Shown: in pieces, positions 16,862 to 26,052 of the stretch
Numbering within the stretch: the first letter of the stretch is position 1
Layout of the letters: the number at the start of each line of letters is the position of its first letter
DNA from: Coemansia sp. RSA 1804
Lineage: Eukaryota > Kickxellomycota > Kickxellomycetes > Kickxellales > Kickxellaceae
DNA length: 28,657 bases
Direction: 5' to 3'
NCBI GenBank assembly: GCA_027578815.1
Contig: JANBTH010000179.1
Coordinates: 1 to 28,657, forward strand
The notes under the pieces: model-generated
Told to the model about the DNA's origin: nothing
Database searches by the model: none
The model's input: only the letters and a program-made list of their open reading frames with translations
Translations under genes and position numbers: made by a program

Positions 16862-17740
16862 ATGACAGACGGATCAGGTAGCGAACAAAGTAATGCAGGC
16901 GGCAAGTGTCCGGTAGACCATACAAAAGCAGCAGCAACAGCAGCGGCACCATCAAGAGTAAGCGAGGCACCACATGGCGCTGAATGCCCGGTTGTTGACC
17001 ACCAGGACAGCAAGCGGGGGCCGAGTTTTGCCCAGTCGTTGTTCGGCTTCAAGCAGACAGATAACAGCAGCAACAATAGCAGAAATGCGCCGTCAGGATG
17101 TCCAGTGGACCACGGGAATGGCCAGATCAATCCACTGAACATGATGCCGCATCTGCCGCAAGAGCAATACGCGGGACAGAAGACCGAGCTCTCAACAGAC
17201 CGCGAACTATCCTCAATCCCCCGCGACACCGGCGCTGCCACTGAAACGGTTAAAGCAGACGACCAGAAGGTGTGGGAGTATCCGTCGTCGCAGCAGTTCT
17301 ACAACGCACTGGCCCGGAAGAACATGGCAGCACCCGAGGAGTACATCGACGTGATGGTTGATATCCACAACTTCCTGAACGAGGGCGCGTGGAACGAGGT
17401 GCTTAAATGGGAGGCCAGACACAAGGCTGAGTGCAGTATGCCGCGTCTCTCCCGCCTCCAGGGCCGGCCGCGCGACTTGAGTCCGATGGCTAGAATATCT
17501 GGATGGATCCATGGCGTAAGGCCATTTGATCGCCACGATTGGTATGTCGATAGGTGCGGAAAGCAGGTCAGGTATGTTATCGATTACTATGAGGGCCTTC
17601 CTGAAAACGGTATGCCTGCCTTCAACTTGGTTGTCCGTCCGGCTATTGACGACCTTGACAGCCTGGTTGACCGCGCAAAGCAGCTTTGGGCCGATTCCAA
17701 GGAAAAGTACTTTGGGCGCTCGGACTCTGCCAGCAGCTAG
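16862..17740 (+). CDS. CYC3: Holocytochrome c synthase (cytochrome c heme lyase)
   Basis: A 292-residue HCCS, the enzyme in the mitochondrial intermembrane space that attaches heme covalently to apocytochrome c (and c1). The N-terminal region carries three CP heme-regulatory motifs (Cys16-Pro, Cys42-Pro, Cys80-Pro), each in a CPVDH-like context. The conserved core begins near VWEYPSSQQFYNALARKNM (138-155). Next is VDIHNFLNEGAWNEVLKWE with His169 matching the axial heme ligand of the human enzyme, then PRLSRLQGRPRDLSPMAR, and WIHGVRPFDRHDWYVDRCG (215-233). The end, DYYEGLPENGMPAFNLVVRPA, is the usual HCCS C-terminus. Start: first ATG, just after a pyrimidine/A-rich leader. Single exon. It faces RPN9 tail to tail. 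Confidence 0.96.
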   Translation: MTDGSGSEQSNAGGKCPVDHTKAAATAAAPSRVSEAPHGAECPVVDHQDSKRGPSFAQSLFGFKQTDNSSNNSRNAPSGCPVDHGNGQINPLNMMPHLPQEQYAGQKTELSTDRELSSIPRDTGAATETVKADDQKVWEYPSSQQFYNALARKNMAAPEEYIDVMVDIHNFLNEGAWNEVLKWEARHKAECSMPRLSRLQGRPRDLSPMARISGWIHGVRPFDRHDWYVDRCGKQVRYVIDYYEGLPENGMPAFNLVVRPAIDDLDSLVDRAKQLWADSKEKYFGRSDSASS

Positions 17741-17812
17741 AAGCATTTGGAATAGGATAATGCAATACAGAGTAGAACGGTGTTGTATTTTGTTGTGCTG
17801 ACGAATATTAAT

Positions 17813-17818
17813 AATAAA
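17813..17818 (+). terminator. Poly(A) signal of holocytochrome c synthase gene
   Basis: AATAAA about 73 bases after the stop at 17738-17740. The opposing RPN9 signal lies only about 30 bases further on, so the two 3' untranslated regions probably overlap. Confidence 0.5.
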
Positions 17819-17848
17819 ATACTGTGTTGGCTGATATGACATTTGTTC

Positions 17849-17854
17849 TTTATT
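17849..17854 (-). terminator. Poly(A) signal of RPN9
   Basis: AATAAA on the minus strand, about 90 bases past the RPN9 TAA stop (17945-17947). Confidence 0.5.
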
Positions 17855-17944
17855 ATATCTGTTACGAAAAAAAACTTGACTCACAGAAAGACGTGAGACC
17901 AACAGAAAAAAGGCCCCCCTTCTCCTTCGACTTGCTTGTGCTGC

Positions 17945-19235
17945 TTATGCAAACAGCTCTGGCGCAGTCTGCGACATTTTCTGAGCAGTGTTCTTGACCT
18001 GGGACTCCCACTGCGCCAGACGGTCAACAAGGTTTCTGATCTGCTCCTTTCCGAGGTAGCGGGGCTGGACCCACTGCACCGTGATCTGCTTGTCAACCTG
18101 ATCAATGCTTCCGCGAATCAGTCCGAGGGAAAGCGCCTTCATCACAAGATGCTCAATATCGTTGACCGGCATCTTGGTCTCGGCAGCAACTGCGTTAAAT
18201 GGAACCATACGCGTGCCCGCGCCCTGCCGCTTAAACATCGATTCAATTAGCGCCATCAGCCGAATCTTCTGCTGCAACATCGACTGCTGCTGCTTCAGCA
18301 GTGGCTGCGAGTTAAGGCTGGCTGCCATTGTCTCGTATTTTGCAATATCGCCCGAATTGAACGCAAACAGCAGTTCCACCATCCACTCGTGCTCCGTGCC
18401 CTTGAGGGAATCGAGAATAGGGTGCGACAGAAGGTCGCCAAAGTTGTAAATATTGTCGCTCAGCAACGCAGCAATGCACAGATCGTAGGCCCGCTGGGCA
18501 CGGTCATCCGTGCTGAGTTCCTGAATATCAATGCATGCTAAAAGAAGAAGCGCGTTCTTGTAGTACTGGCCAAACGACGCCTTTGCCTTGTAGTAATCGG
18601 CACAGACTCTGTAAAAGCTAGCGTAGATCACGGGATCGACCACAGTAAACGACTCGACCTTCTTTTGGCACGAGTCAAGAATCTCGCGCGTAGCGTCCAA
18701 GTCGTTAAGCTGAAGCTTGAAGTGCGCGCTTTCAAGCAAAGCAAGCACATACGCCTCCTCCTGCTGCGACGTCTCTGGCGTAGTGCTATTCACCCCCTCG
18801 GCTATCTTTGCCATGAACTCGGCTGCCTCTGAAACATCGTCGAATTGACGGGCTGCTGCTAGTGCAAAAAGAACAAGCTTCACCTTGTTCATGTGCTTCT
18901 GCCAGTCCTTCACAAACTCATTGTAAAGCCCAATGCGGTAGGGCGCTGCTTCTGAGATATTGATAAATTCCTCTACCCTTTTTGTGAGCTGATGCCACAA
19001 TCTACAATAACGAAAAATAAATAAATAATAATTAGCACTTTAGTCAGTGTGCTGATTTATAGTTTTGGAGAATGAGGGCTCCTTTTCCATCTTGATGACA
19101 AATGTGCTGTGTGGTGAATCGTGCTTACTTTCTTTCATAGAGATCTTCAAACTCCAAAAAGTACTGCGCCAGCCCACTGGGCGCTTCATTCTGTAGCCTC
19201 TGCAGGTAGTTGTGTGCCGGATTGTCCACGTCCAT
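17945..19235 (-). CDS. RPN9: 26S proteasome regulatory subunit Rpn9 (PSMD13), one intron
   Basis: PCI-domain subunit of the proteasome lid, which helps assemble the 19S particle that deubiquitinates and unfolds substrates. Exon 1 is 19129-19235 and begins MDVDNPAHNYLQRLQNEA. A 127-base intron (19002-19128) starts GTAAGC and ends TTGTAG. Exon 2 is 17945-19001. Joining restores the reading ...FEDLYERK-LWHQLTKRVEE..., a conserved Rpn9 segment, and yields 387 residues (yeast 393, human 376). Helical TPR-like repeats occupy the first two-thirds (for instance DVSEAAEFMAKIAEG). The winged-helix PCI part includes IRLMALIESMF, EHLVMKALSLGLIRGSIDQV and VQWVQPRYL. It diverges from the gene at 19579 over about 340 bases. 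Confidence 0.96.
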
Positions 19236-19578
19236 TTGAGGTTGAAATGCGCAGGATAATGTTACGAACTACTTTATAAATAAAACAAAGAATGACAAAA
19301 AGGGAGGATTCTAAATAATAACAGACAAAAAAGAAATGAGAAGGTACCTTTTTGTCTCGCTTTGCTTTTTTTTGATGACGACAGTTTTTCTTCGTTTTCA
19401 CGCAAAAAATAAAAAGAAGGAAACGTGTCCACACTGCGTCATTTAACCATCCCGTTGATCTCTCCTCAATCAATCAACAAATTTATGTGAGAAATTCCTG
19501 ATCTTTGGCTGTATGCTTTTTCTTCTCTCGTTTTTTATTTGGGTTTTTATTTTAATACATGTAAAGTTCGTCTATCCA
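19236..19578. promoter_or_regulatory. Shared divergent promoter region of RPN9 and the TPR-like gene
   Basis: About 340 bases separate the two outward-facing start codons. The part near the plus-strand gene is a long T-rich tract with pyrimidine clusters. I looked for a proteasome control element (GGTGGCAAA or its complement) and did not find one. No other site is supported. Confidence 0.4.
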
Positions 19579-20700
19579 ATGACAACAACTAACACCACAG
19601 ACGAACAGCTCGACAATTCGCATGGCTTCTTCCAGTTTGCCGCCTTCACAGACAGCGAGGACGACGGAGAAGACGGACTGTTCAATGCCACGCGAGACCG
19701 CACGGTCGCCTTCGATGCAGAAGCAATAAACTACACGCCCCGAATAGACAAGGACCGGTGGTACGACGCTTCCTCCAGCACGCTAAGCGTAGGAGAATGG
19801 CTCTCGCAGCACGGAGGGCTGGATGAGATTACATATACTGCGCAACGGATGTATTTTGCAAAGGAGTATGGCCGTGCTTGTTCGCTTTGCAAGCAGACGG
19901 TCGTCGAATTTGTCATGTCCAAGCAGCATAAAGGGGAGAGAAATAGGAGGAAGAATGAGGTGTTGCGGGTGGCTACGCTGCGTGAGATCCTGGAGATTGG
20001 CGCAAAGTCTGCTATTCGGATAAGCGATCTTGAATCCGTTCGCTTTTTCTACGACTGGTATCTGCAGTGCGGCGGAAAGAACCCCGGATACAATTATTTT
20101 CTTGCCGAGGTTCTCACTGCTCTGGGGAGACACGAGGAGGCCCTTGCGCAGTATGTCGAGTATCTGTCGGAACGTCGTCAGGACGCGATTGTGTGGGAGC
20201 TTTTGGGCAAAACCATCGTTTCTCTCTACAGCACCTCTTCTACAGCGGGTGGCGAAGACAGCAGCGTAGTAGCCGCTCATGGGATTATGTGGTTGCGACT
20301 GGCGTTGGGTGCGTTCTACAGATCGCATAGCATGATCGTTGCGTGTAAAAACTGGAAGGACATGCCGGTTGCTGTGAACAGAAAGCGGTTGCAAGAGGAT
20401 GGGCTGCAAAAGAGCGTGGCGTCTACGTTGGGTATTCTCTTTGCACGGCAGCAGGGCACGCAGTGGGCCGATGGCAGCGGTTTGTGCAATAGCAGTGTGG
20501 TTTGGGATACCTGCATCAAGGAGTCTATTAAACCCGGCAATAATGACCAGGCAGCTTTCTTGGCTAGCTGCCACACCCAAGAGCTACGCAGGTCAGTTGA
20601 ATGGATTGTCAACCGCCTTGCCAGCGACAAAGACAAAGACATGACTGCCGATGACGAAAGTGATGACTGCGGCGGTGGAGAGAACGTGGCAGAACTATAG
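19579..20700 (+). CDS. TPR-like protein of unknown function
   Basis: A 373-residue acidic, probably cytosolic protein. After an acidic start (DSEDDGEDG) comes DKDRWYDASSSTLSVGEWL, then helix-turn-helix repeats of TPR character: EITYTAQRMYFAKEYGRACSL, a block RFFYDWYLQCGGKNPGYNYF, LAEVLTALGRHEEALAQYVEY (canonical TPR spacing, about residues 196-216) and DAIVWELLGKTIVSLY. The C-terminal third is helical with CKNWKDMPV and ends in an acidic tail. The layout loosely recalls the human uncharacterised TPR protein C8orf76, a weak resemblance from memory. An in-frame ATG at 19513 would add 22 very hydrophobic residues. I prefer 19579 because those codons are a T-rich leader, but a signal anchor cannot be excluded. 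Single exon. Confidence 0.75.
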   Translation: MTTTNTTDEQLDNSHGFFQFAAFTDSEDDGEDGLFNATRDRTVAFDAEAINYTPRIDKDRWYDASSSTLSVGEWLSQHGGLDEITYTAQRMYFAKEYGRACSLCKQTVVEFVMSKQHKGERNRRKNEVLRVATLREILEIGAKSAIRISDLESVRFFYDWYLQCGGKNPGYNYFLAEVLTALGRHEEALAQYVEYLSERRQDAIVWELLGKTIVSLYSTSSTAGGEDSSVVAAHGIMWLRLALGAFYRSHSMIVACKNWKDMPVAVNRKRLQEDGLQKSVASTLGILFARQQGTQWADGSGLCNSSVVWDTCIKESIKPGNNDQAAFLASCHTQELRRSVEWIVNRLASDKDKDMTADDESDDCGGGENVAEL

Positions 20701-21179
20701 AAATGGCAGAGTAGCGTACATGCTTAAACGTGTATCTAATTTCCTCCGCCTCCAAAAGGCCTAAAGTCGGGTAATTGCATGTGAAAAGGTCTGAAAAGAA
20801 ACCCTTCTTTCTGAATAAATGGATGTGTTGTTTCTTTTTTTTTGCCTTTAACCATCTCTTTAATACAAACGTGTTTATCCTTTATGCTACTAGGAAATGA
20901 CCGATGACAAAGAAGAAGCAACTAGCCATAGAATAAAATGAAGTGAAATACAATGCACACCTCACTTGCGCCCGGCTTGCACACAGGCGTAAATGGCAAT
21001 ATTTCTTTCATTTCCATTCTCTTCTTTTCGAAACTTTTATTATCCACTCTGTAGCATTTCTCTTCTTGTTGGGTTGTTCTAATTTCCATTAGTAATCAGC
21101 ATCATATATCGACTTTCAAAGGTACATAGCTTAAGTCATCATCTACTATCTATCCATCTATCTAGGAGATATAGTGAAG
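20701..21179. other. Spacer upstream of the F-box gene
   Basis: About 480 bases of A/T-rich sequence between two plus-strand genes, with a short degenerate TCTA/TCTATCCA repeat at about 21141-21163 just before the F-box start. Nothing else is supported. Confidence 0.5.
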
Positions 21180-22877
21180 ATGCCTATTGATGCACTGTTG
21201 CCCGAGATTACCGAACTGATTATCCGGAAAATAACCGATAACACAACAGACAGTTTTATAGAGTGGTGGCGCCGAACAAGCCTAGTCCATGTATGTAGAA
21301 AATGGCGAGCACTTGCGCTTCCACACATATGCCGGCAGTTGATAATTAAATGTTCCGATCGAGCAAGTCTATTCGGCAACGTGTACGATTATGTAGCGAG
21401 TGGTAGCAACCGGTCCAAGGTAACAATAGAGTCGAATATTAGGTTTATCTCATGGCATAAGGATAGGTGTAAGCCGAGGTCAATCAAAATTGGGATATAC
21501 TTTTGTTTCAACGCCATTTCAGTACTTGATATGCTTTGTTCAGAATTTGAACACTGTGTACAAATCGTAGGTAGTGCTAGGGAATTGGAGCTTGCGATAT
21601 TCGCTGGTCCACAACAGCCCTATTTCTCCGTATATGACGATAATGATAATGGGAATATAGATGACGCTCAGCAAGATGAAAACAACGTAATTGCCGTAGC
21701 CGCCAGATTTGCTAGTCTGGTTCCACAAATCGATACAGTTAATGTGGTTAGGGTAACCGGCAACACTTTCTACATGTATTTTACTGACGAGCTGCTAAAA
21801 CATTATGCGTCGCAACTGGTTAACATTAACGGCAGACCCGAGGCGCTGTACTCGACACCCGAATTGTCTGACCGACTGCAATGCTTGCACATTGACTGTT
21901 ATTTCAAACCAAGTGTGCAGCTGCCCCGGATGCACGCAAACAGTCTGAGACGTCTCAAGTTGGATGCGGTATCTGCTGGGTTTGACTGGCAGTCCTTTGC
22001 TCCCGTGCTTTCTCCTTCTGCTCCTTATAGTATTGAGCCAGAAGCAGCTGATATAGAGTTTAAGTCACTCGAGTATTTGTATTTTGGTGCATCGTTTCTG
22101 CCCCAGATAAATACGAATGGATCAGAGATGTGGCAGATAACAACATCGTCAACCACGCGTGGTAATGGCGGGATACTGAAGAAACAAAAGTTACTGATGC
22201 CCTCCTTGAAGTATATGCGCACATTTGCAAGCCCCACATCCTGCTCCTTGCTCATGTCTGTTGCTTTTCCCGAAAGACTCGGAAGGTTCAAGCTGGGAAT
22301 AATGGAAATGGCAGAAATAGAACTCACAAATGTGCATTTAAATTCCCTAGCAATACAAAAAGTGTTTTCACGATACGCATCGGTACCCGGGTCCATGTAT
22401 AATAGTGGCAATGGTAATGGTGAGCAAGACCAGGGGGATCATGATTCTATTGTCGTTGACATTATCACATTTACTAACGAAATACTATGTATCCCCGATT
22501 TGGCAGAAGCCTCGTTCCTCTATCTTGGCAACGCCCAGGAAAACTATCTGGACATGGATAGGCTGGAATGGACGTACCTTACAAGCCTGGCAGTAGAAAT
22601 GACAATTGATCTTTCCAGCTTGTTATATATTATCCAGCGACTGCCTCGGCTGGTCAACCTGGCTGCAACCAACGTGTGCAAGGTGGCAGCTGTTGTTCGG
22701 GTGGAAAGCAGACTTATAGGAGATAGTGTCCATCAGCAGCCGGTTCATCAGCTCAGCAATAGCCTCCAGAGACTGAGCTTGGATAACGAAAGAATGAGAT
22801 GGTCGAACGAACTGTCTGATGAGATGAGGAGATACTTGACAGCTAGAATCAACACACTTGTGTTTTTGAGCTGCTAG
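21180..22877 (+). CDS. F-box/LRR-like protein, intact
   Basis: A 565-residue protein starting with an F-box: MPIDALLPEITELIIRKI, then WWRRTSLVHVCRKWRALALPHI (about residues 1-50). F-box domains bind Skp1 and recruit substrates to SCF ubiquitin ligases. The rest consists of irregular leucine-rich strands (RRLKLDAVSAG, SLEYLYFGAS, LTSLAVEMTIDLSSLLYIIQ, LQRLSLDNERMRW), as in the large lineage-specific F-box families of early-diverging fungi. Low-complexity acidic insert DDNDNGNIDD near residue 155. The ATG at 21180 is used; an in-frame GTG at 21174 is not a likely start. Base composition is more A/T-rich than in the neighbouring housekeeping genes, as in the broken relative at 10650-12342. Substrate unknown. 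Single exon. Confidence 0.8.
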   Translation: MPIDALLPEITELIIRKITDNTTDSFIEWWRRTSLVHVCRKWRALALPHICRQLIIKCSDRASLFGNVYDYVASGSNRSKVTIESNIRFISWHKDRCKPRSIKIGIYFCFNAISVLDMLCSEFEHCVQIVGSARELELAIFAGPQQPYFSVYDDNDNGNIDDAQQDENNVIAVAARFASLVPQIDTVNVVRVTGNTFYMYFTDELLKHYASQLVNINGRPEALYSTPELSDRLQCLHIDCYFKPSVQLPRMHANSLRRLKLDAVSAGFDWQSFAPVLSPSAPYSIEPEAADIEFKSLEYLYFGASFLPQINTNGSEMWQITTSSTTRGNGGILKKQKLLMPSLKYMRTFASPTSCSLLMSVAFPERLGRFKLGIMEMAEIELTNVHLNSLAIQKVFSRYASVPGSMYNSGNGNGEQDQGDHDSIVVDIITFTNEILCIPDLAEASFLYLGNAQENYLDMDRLEWTYLTSLAVEMTIDLSSLLYIIQRLPRLVNLAATNVCKVAAVVRVESRLIGDSVHQQPVHQLSNSLQRLSLDNERMRWSNELSDEMRRYLTARINTLVFLSC

Positions 22878-22992
22878 ACAAGCAAAGCAGTCAGCGTAGG
22901 AAGTAACATGTTGTTGCTGGAGACAAATGGGAAGGGAAATGATGTGTGCTAATTAAAAAAGGAAAGAGAAAAAGGATAGAAACAGAGACAAT

Positions 22993-24576
22993 CTAAAGGG
23001 TGGCAATGGTCTGGTCGGGACGGTAGTCATCATCCGAGCGGATCTGGGAGCCAATAGCAGCGTCCTTCAGACGTCTCTCAACCTCAGAGCGGAAGTGGCG
23101 GATCAGACCCTGGACGGGCCAGGCAGCAGCATCCGCCAGGGCACAGATAGTGTGGCCCTCCATCTCCTTCGTGATCTCAATCATCTGGTCGATCTCAGGC
23201 TTCGTAGCCTCACCACGCACAAAGCGAGCCATCATCAGATCAAGCCATCTGGAGCCCTCGCGACAAGGCGTGCACTGGCCACACGACTCGTGGCGATAGA
23301 ACGATGAAAGCCGCGCAATCGCCTGCACCACATCGGTGCTCTTGTCCATGACAATAACAGCAGCCGTACCAAGACCCGACTGCATGTCGCGCAGCGTGTC
23401 AAAGTCCATCAGCGCAGTGTCGCACAGATGCTTGGGCAGCAGTGGCACCGACGAACCACCGGGAATGATTGCAAGCAGATTGTCCCAGCCACCGCGTACG
23501 CCGCCGCAGTGCCGCTCGATCAGCTCGCGCAGCGGAATCGACATCTCCTCCTCGACTGTGCAGGGGTTGTTCACGTGGCCCGAGATGGCAAACAGCTTTG
23601 TGCCAGAGTTGCGTGGAGCGCCAAAGCCGGCAAACCAGGCGCCGCCGCGCCGCAGAATGGTTGGCGCCGCAGCCACAGTCTCGACGTTTGTCACGGTTGT
23701 TGGACAACCAAACAGCCCGGTATCGGCAGGGAACGGCGGCTTCAGACGCGGCTTGCCCTGCTTGCCTTCGAGCGACTCGATGAGCGCAGTCTCCTCGCCA
23801 CAGATGTAAGCACCAGCTCCACGATGCACATAGACATCAAAGTCGTATCCCGACCCGCATGCGTTCTTGCCAATAAGCCCGGCCTTGTACGCCTCGTCGA
23901 TTGCCTGTTGCATATTGGATGCCTCGTTGTAGAACTCGCCACGGATGTAGATGTAGGCTGCGTTGGCAAACATTGCGCGTCCAGCCAAAAGACATCCCTC
24001 GATCAGCTTATGTGGATCATGACGCATGATCTCGCGATCCTTGCACGTGCCTGGCTCGCCCTCATCGGCGTTGATAACCAGGTAGCGCGGGCGGCCGGGT
24101 GATGATTTTCCCATGAAGCTCCACTTGAGTCCTGACGGGAACCCAGCTCCACCGCGTCCGCGCATTCCGCTAGCCTTCATCTCGTTGATGATCCAGTCCT
24201 CTCCTTTCAGCACAAGCTCCTTTGTCTTGTACCAGTCGCCGCGTTTCAACGCGCCCTTTAGTCCAAAGTCGTGCCGTCCATACAGATTGGTGAATATGCG
24301 GTCCTGGTCCTTCAGGCCGCCATACTTGCGAGTGCCGCTGCCTCCCTCCGTCGCATATGTGCGCTGTGCTCCGACGAGCAACGACGGAACCCTCTTTGAA
24401 GCTACTACATGTTTGCGAATTATTTGGTGGTGAATCTCATTAGCTCCTCATTCTTTGCATTAAATTGGTTTTCCTTTTCTTGGTCTAATTGCCGTTGATT
24501 TGAATCTGGAAGCAAAGGATCTAGGGATTCGGGAGAGCCACGGATGCTTACCTTTTGTCAATGCTGGGCGCATCAT
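22993..24576 (-). CDS. NDUFV1: Complex I 51-kDa flavoprotein subunit NDUFV1, one intron
   Basis: NADH:ubiquinone oxidoreductase subunit that binds NADH, FMN and Fe-S cluster N3 at the tip of the matrix arm. Exon 1 (24552-24576) encodes only MMRPALTK plus one base. A 150-base intron (24402-24551, GTAAGC...TAG) leads into exon 2 (22993-24401). Total 477 residues. The presequence (...ASKRVPSLLVGAQRTYATEG) is a typical mitochondrial signal. FMN-binding motif GMRGRGGAGFP at about 88-98. NADH region GAGAYICGEETALIESLEG. The N3 ligands are Cys382, Cys385, Cys388 (ESCGQCTPCREG) and Cys428 (HTICALADAAAWP). No ATG exists in the exon 2 frame before an upstream stop, which is why the spliced start is required. 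Confidence 0.96.
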
Positions 24577-25489
24577 TGCTTTTAATGTGTTGTAAACAAA
24601 GAGGTAAAGCCGTAATGCTTGGCTAGAGTGGATTTACACAATAATGCAATAAAAGTAAAGTAAAATAAAATAAAAGCTCCTTTATTGCTCAGAAAAGATA
24701 ATCAACCCGACTGGGAAAGAAAAACAGCACTGGCGATGATATCGGCTTGTTTTAACAGAGATAAAAGATTGGAAATCAGTCGGCGATCCGGTGATCGCGA
24801 TCTAGGGAATATTATCTTATCATCTGACAGGTAAAGAATGGCAAACGATGTGCTAGAACAGCAACGCATACACCACAAATAGTGTACGTCTTATAAAACT
24901 GGCAATTAGTTTTCCATAGCATAAGCTTAAATCTTTGTCATCCACTAGGCATACGGCTTATACGTTAGTCAACATTATTTTTTATCTCTGTGCAAACAAG
25001 TTCCATGTAGAAATTATGTGTAAAAAATCCCCCCCAACCTGCTACATGTAACAAGCACATACACACAATATATGTAAAAGATTAATATCAAAGTATAAAT
25101 GGGGATATCTGGAATTAATGTCTTAAGTGTATCACCAAGACATCCATTCCCAAAAATAAAAAAAATTGTAGAAACCCCAACTGTTGTTGATAAACAGATA
25201 AAGAAACATCTCGTGGATTTCTAATTAACTGACAGATAAATTTGTCTTTTGCCAGTCAGCCCAAAATCTATATCTATCTATCTTACTGTGTGACCGACAA
25301 AAGTCACATTTCCTTTTATTATTGTTTTTCAAAACACCCATCTTGGGTTAATATTAGTTAGAATAGATTGCCTTTTCCTTTCTCTTGTCCTTGCGTTTCG
25401 ATAAAAATTATCCATCACCAGTATTTCTCATTCTCACAACCAATTTGTTTTTGTATCTAATATAACATTTATCTTTGCAAAACTGTAAG
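24577..25489. other. Spacer between NDUFV1 and the small CxxC frame
   Basis: About 900 bases of A/T-rich sequence, divergent in layout. I see a short TCTA-like run near 25269 and a small hairpin TGTGAC...GTCACA at about 25291-25309. No tRNA-like fold, repeat or gene can be supported. Confidence 0.5.
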
Positions 25490-25660
25490 ATGGACGCGAA
25501 AACAATAGCTTTTCAGTTTAAATGCAACAGTTGTGGAAAGTTAAAATATACGTTGGAGAAGTCCGACGTGTGTTTGGATACTTGTGAAACAAATACACTC
25601 CTAGAATTTGCAAATCTTATTGATCAGCTAGAACATCTTGCTAAGGAAGAAGCAAAGTGA
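25490..25660 (+). CDS. Small CxxC protein of unknown function (56 residues)
   Basis: An open frame of 56 codons from ATG with four cysteines arranged as CNSCG (Cys12, Cys15) and CLDTC (Cys28, Cys32), followed by an amphipathic acidic helix (LLEFANLIDQLEHLAKEEAK). A CxxC-x12-CxxxC arrangement could bind zinc. The clean domain-plus-helix layout looks protein-like, and the pyrimidine-rich stretch before it resembles a fungal transcription start. It has no copy elsewhere in the window and is not homologous to the 50-residue microproteins by eye. A chance frame is possible. Function not inferred. Confidence 0.4.
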   Translation: MDAKTIAFQFKCNSCGKLKYTLEKSDVCLDTCETNTLLEFANLIDQLEHLAKEEAK

Positions 25661-26052
25661 CAAGAACCTTGTAATATTAAAACTACATAAACAAACCGTA
25701 AAGCCTGCCATTTTCCACTTTTTCTTCAGAGCAGAGTATTGGTTTGTGGCAGGAATTTAATAAAGTTTTACCGTTTTTTATTGATAATAAATCATATTGA
25801 ACGCAATACAAAAACTTTGAAATAAAGATGTCCATTTCAAGTAGATTTGGTTTTGAAAATCGCTTGATAGGGGTTCTGGAGCGAGTTATAAATGTAGGCA
25901 TCACCACTGTAACACAATCGAGTAGCTTTACGACAGCAAGGCAACGTTCCAGTATAATGTAGAATAAGACAGAATGAATAGTGTTTTAATATAAAAAGGG
26001 GGTGTAGAGAGACGATCAAGAGTGATGTAAATGGAGCTAAAAAAAGCAAAAT
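25661..26052. other. Spacer between the small CxxC frame and NDUFS8
   Basis: A/T-rich, convergent flanks of the small CxxC frame (+) and NDUFS8 (-). ATTAAA on the minus strand (plus TTTAAT near 25984) is a possible NDUFS8 poly(A) signal, about 65 bases past its stop. AATAAA on the plus strand at about 25759 could serve the small frame. Nothing else. Confidence 0.45.

Noticed and set aside
19513..19578. Hydrophobic N-terminal extension of the TPR-like protein as a signal anchor
   Set aside because: The codons form a T-rich tract typical of a fungal leader, and the protein after it is acidic and soluble-looking. Kept as a possibility, not as the called start.
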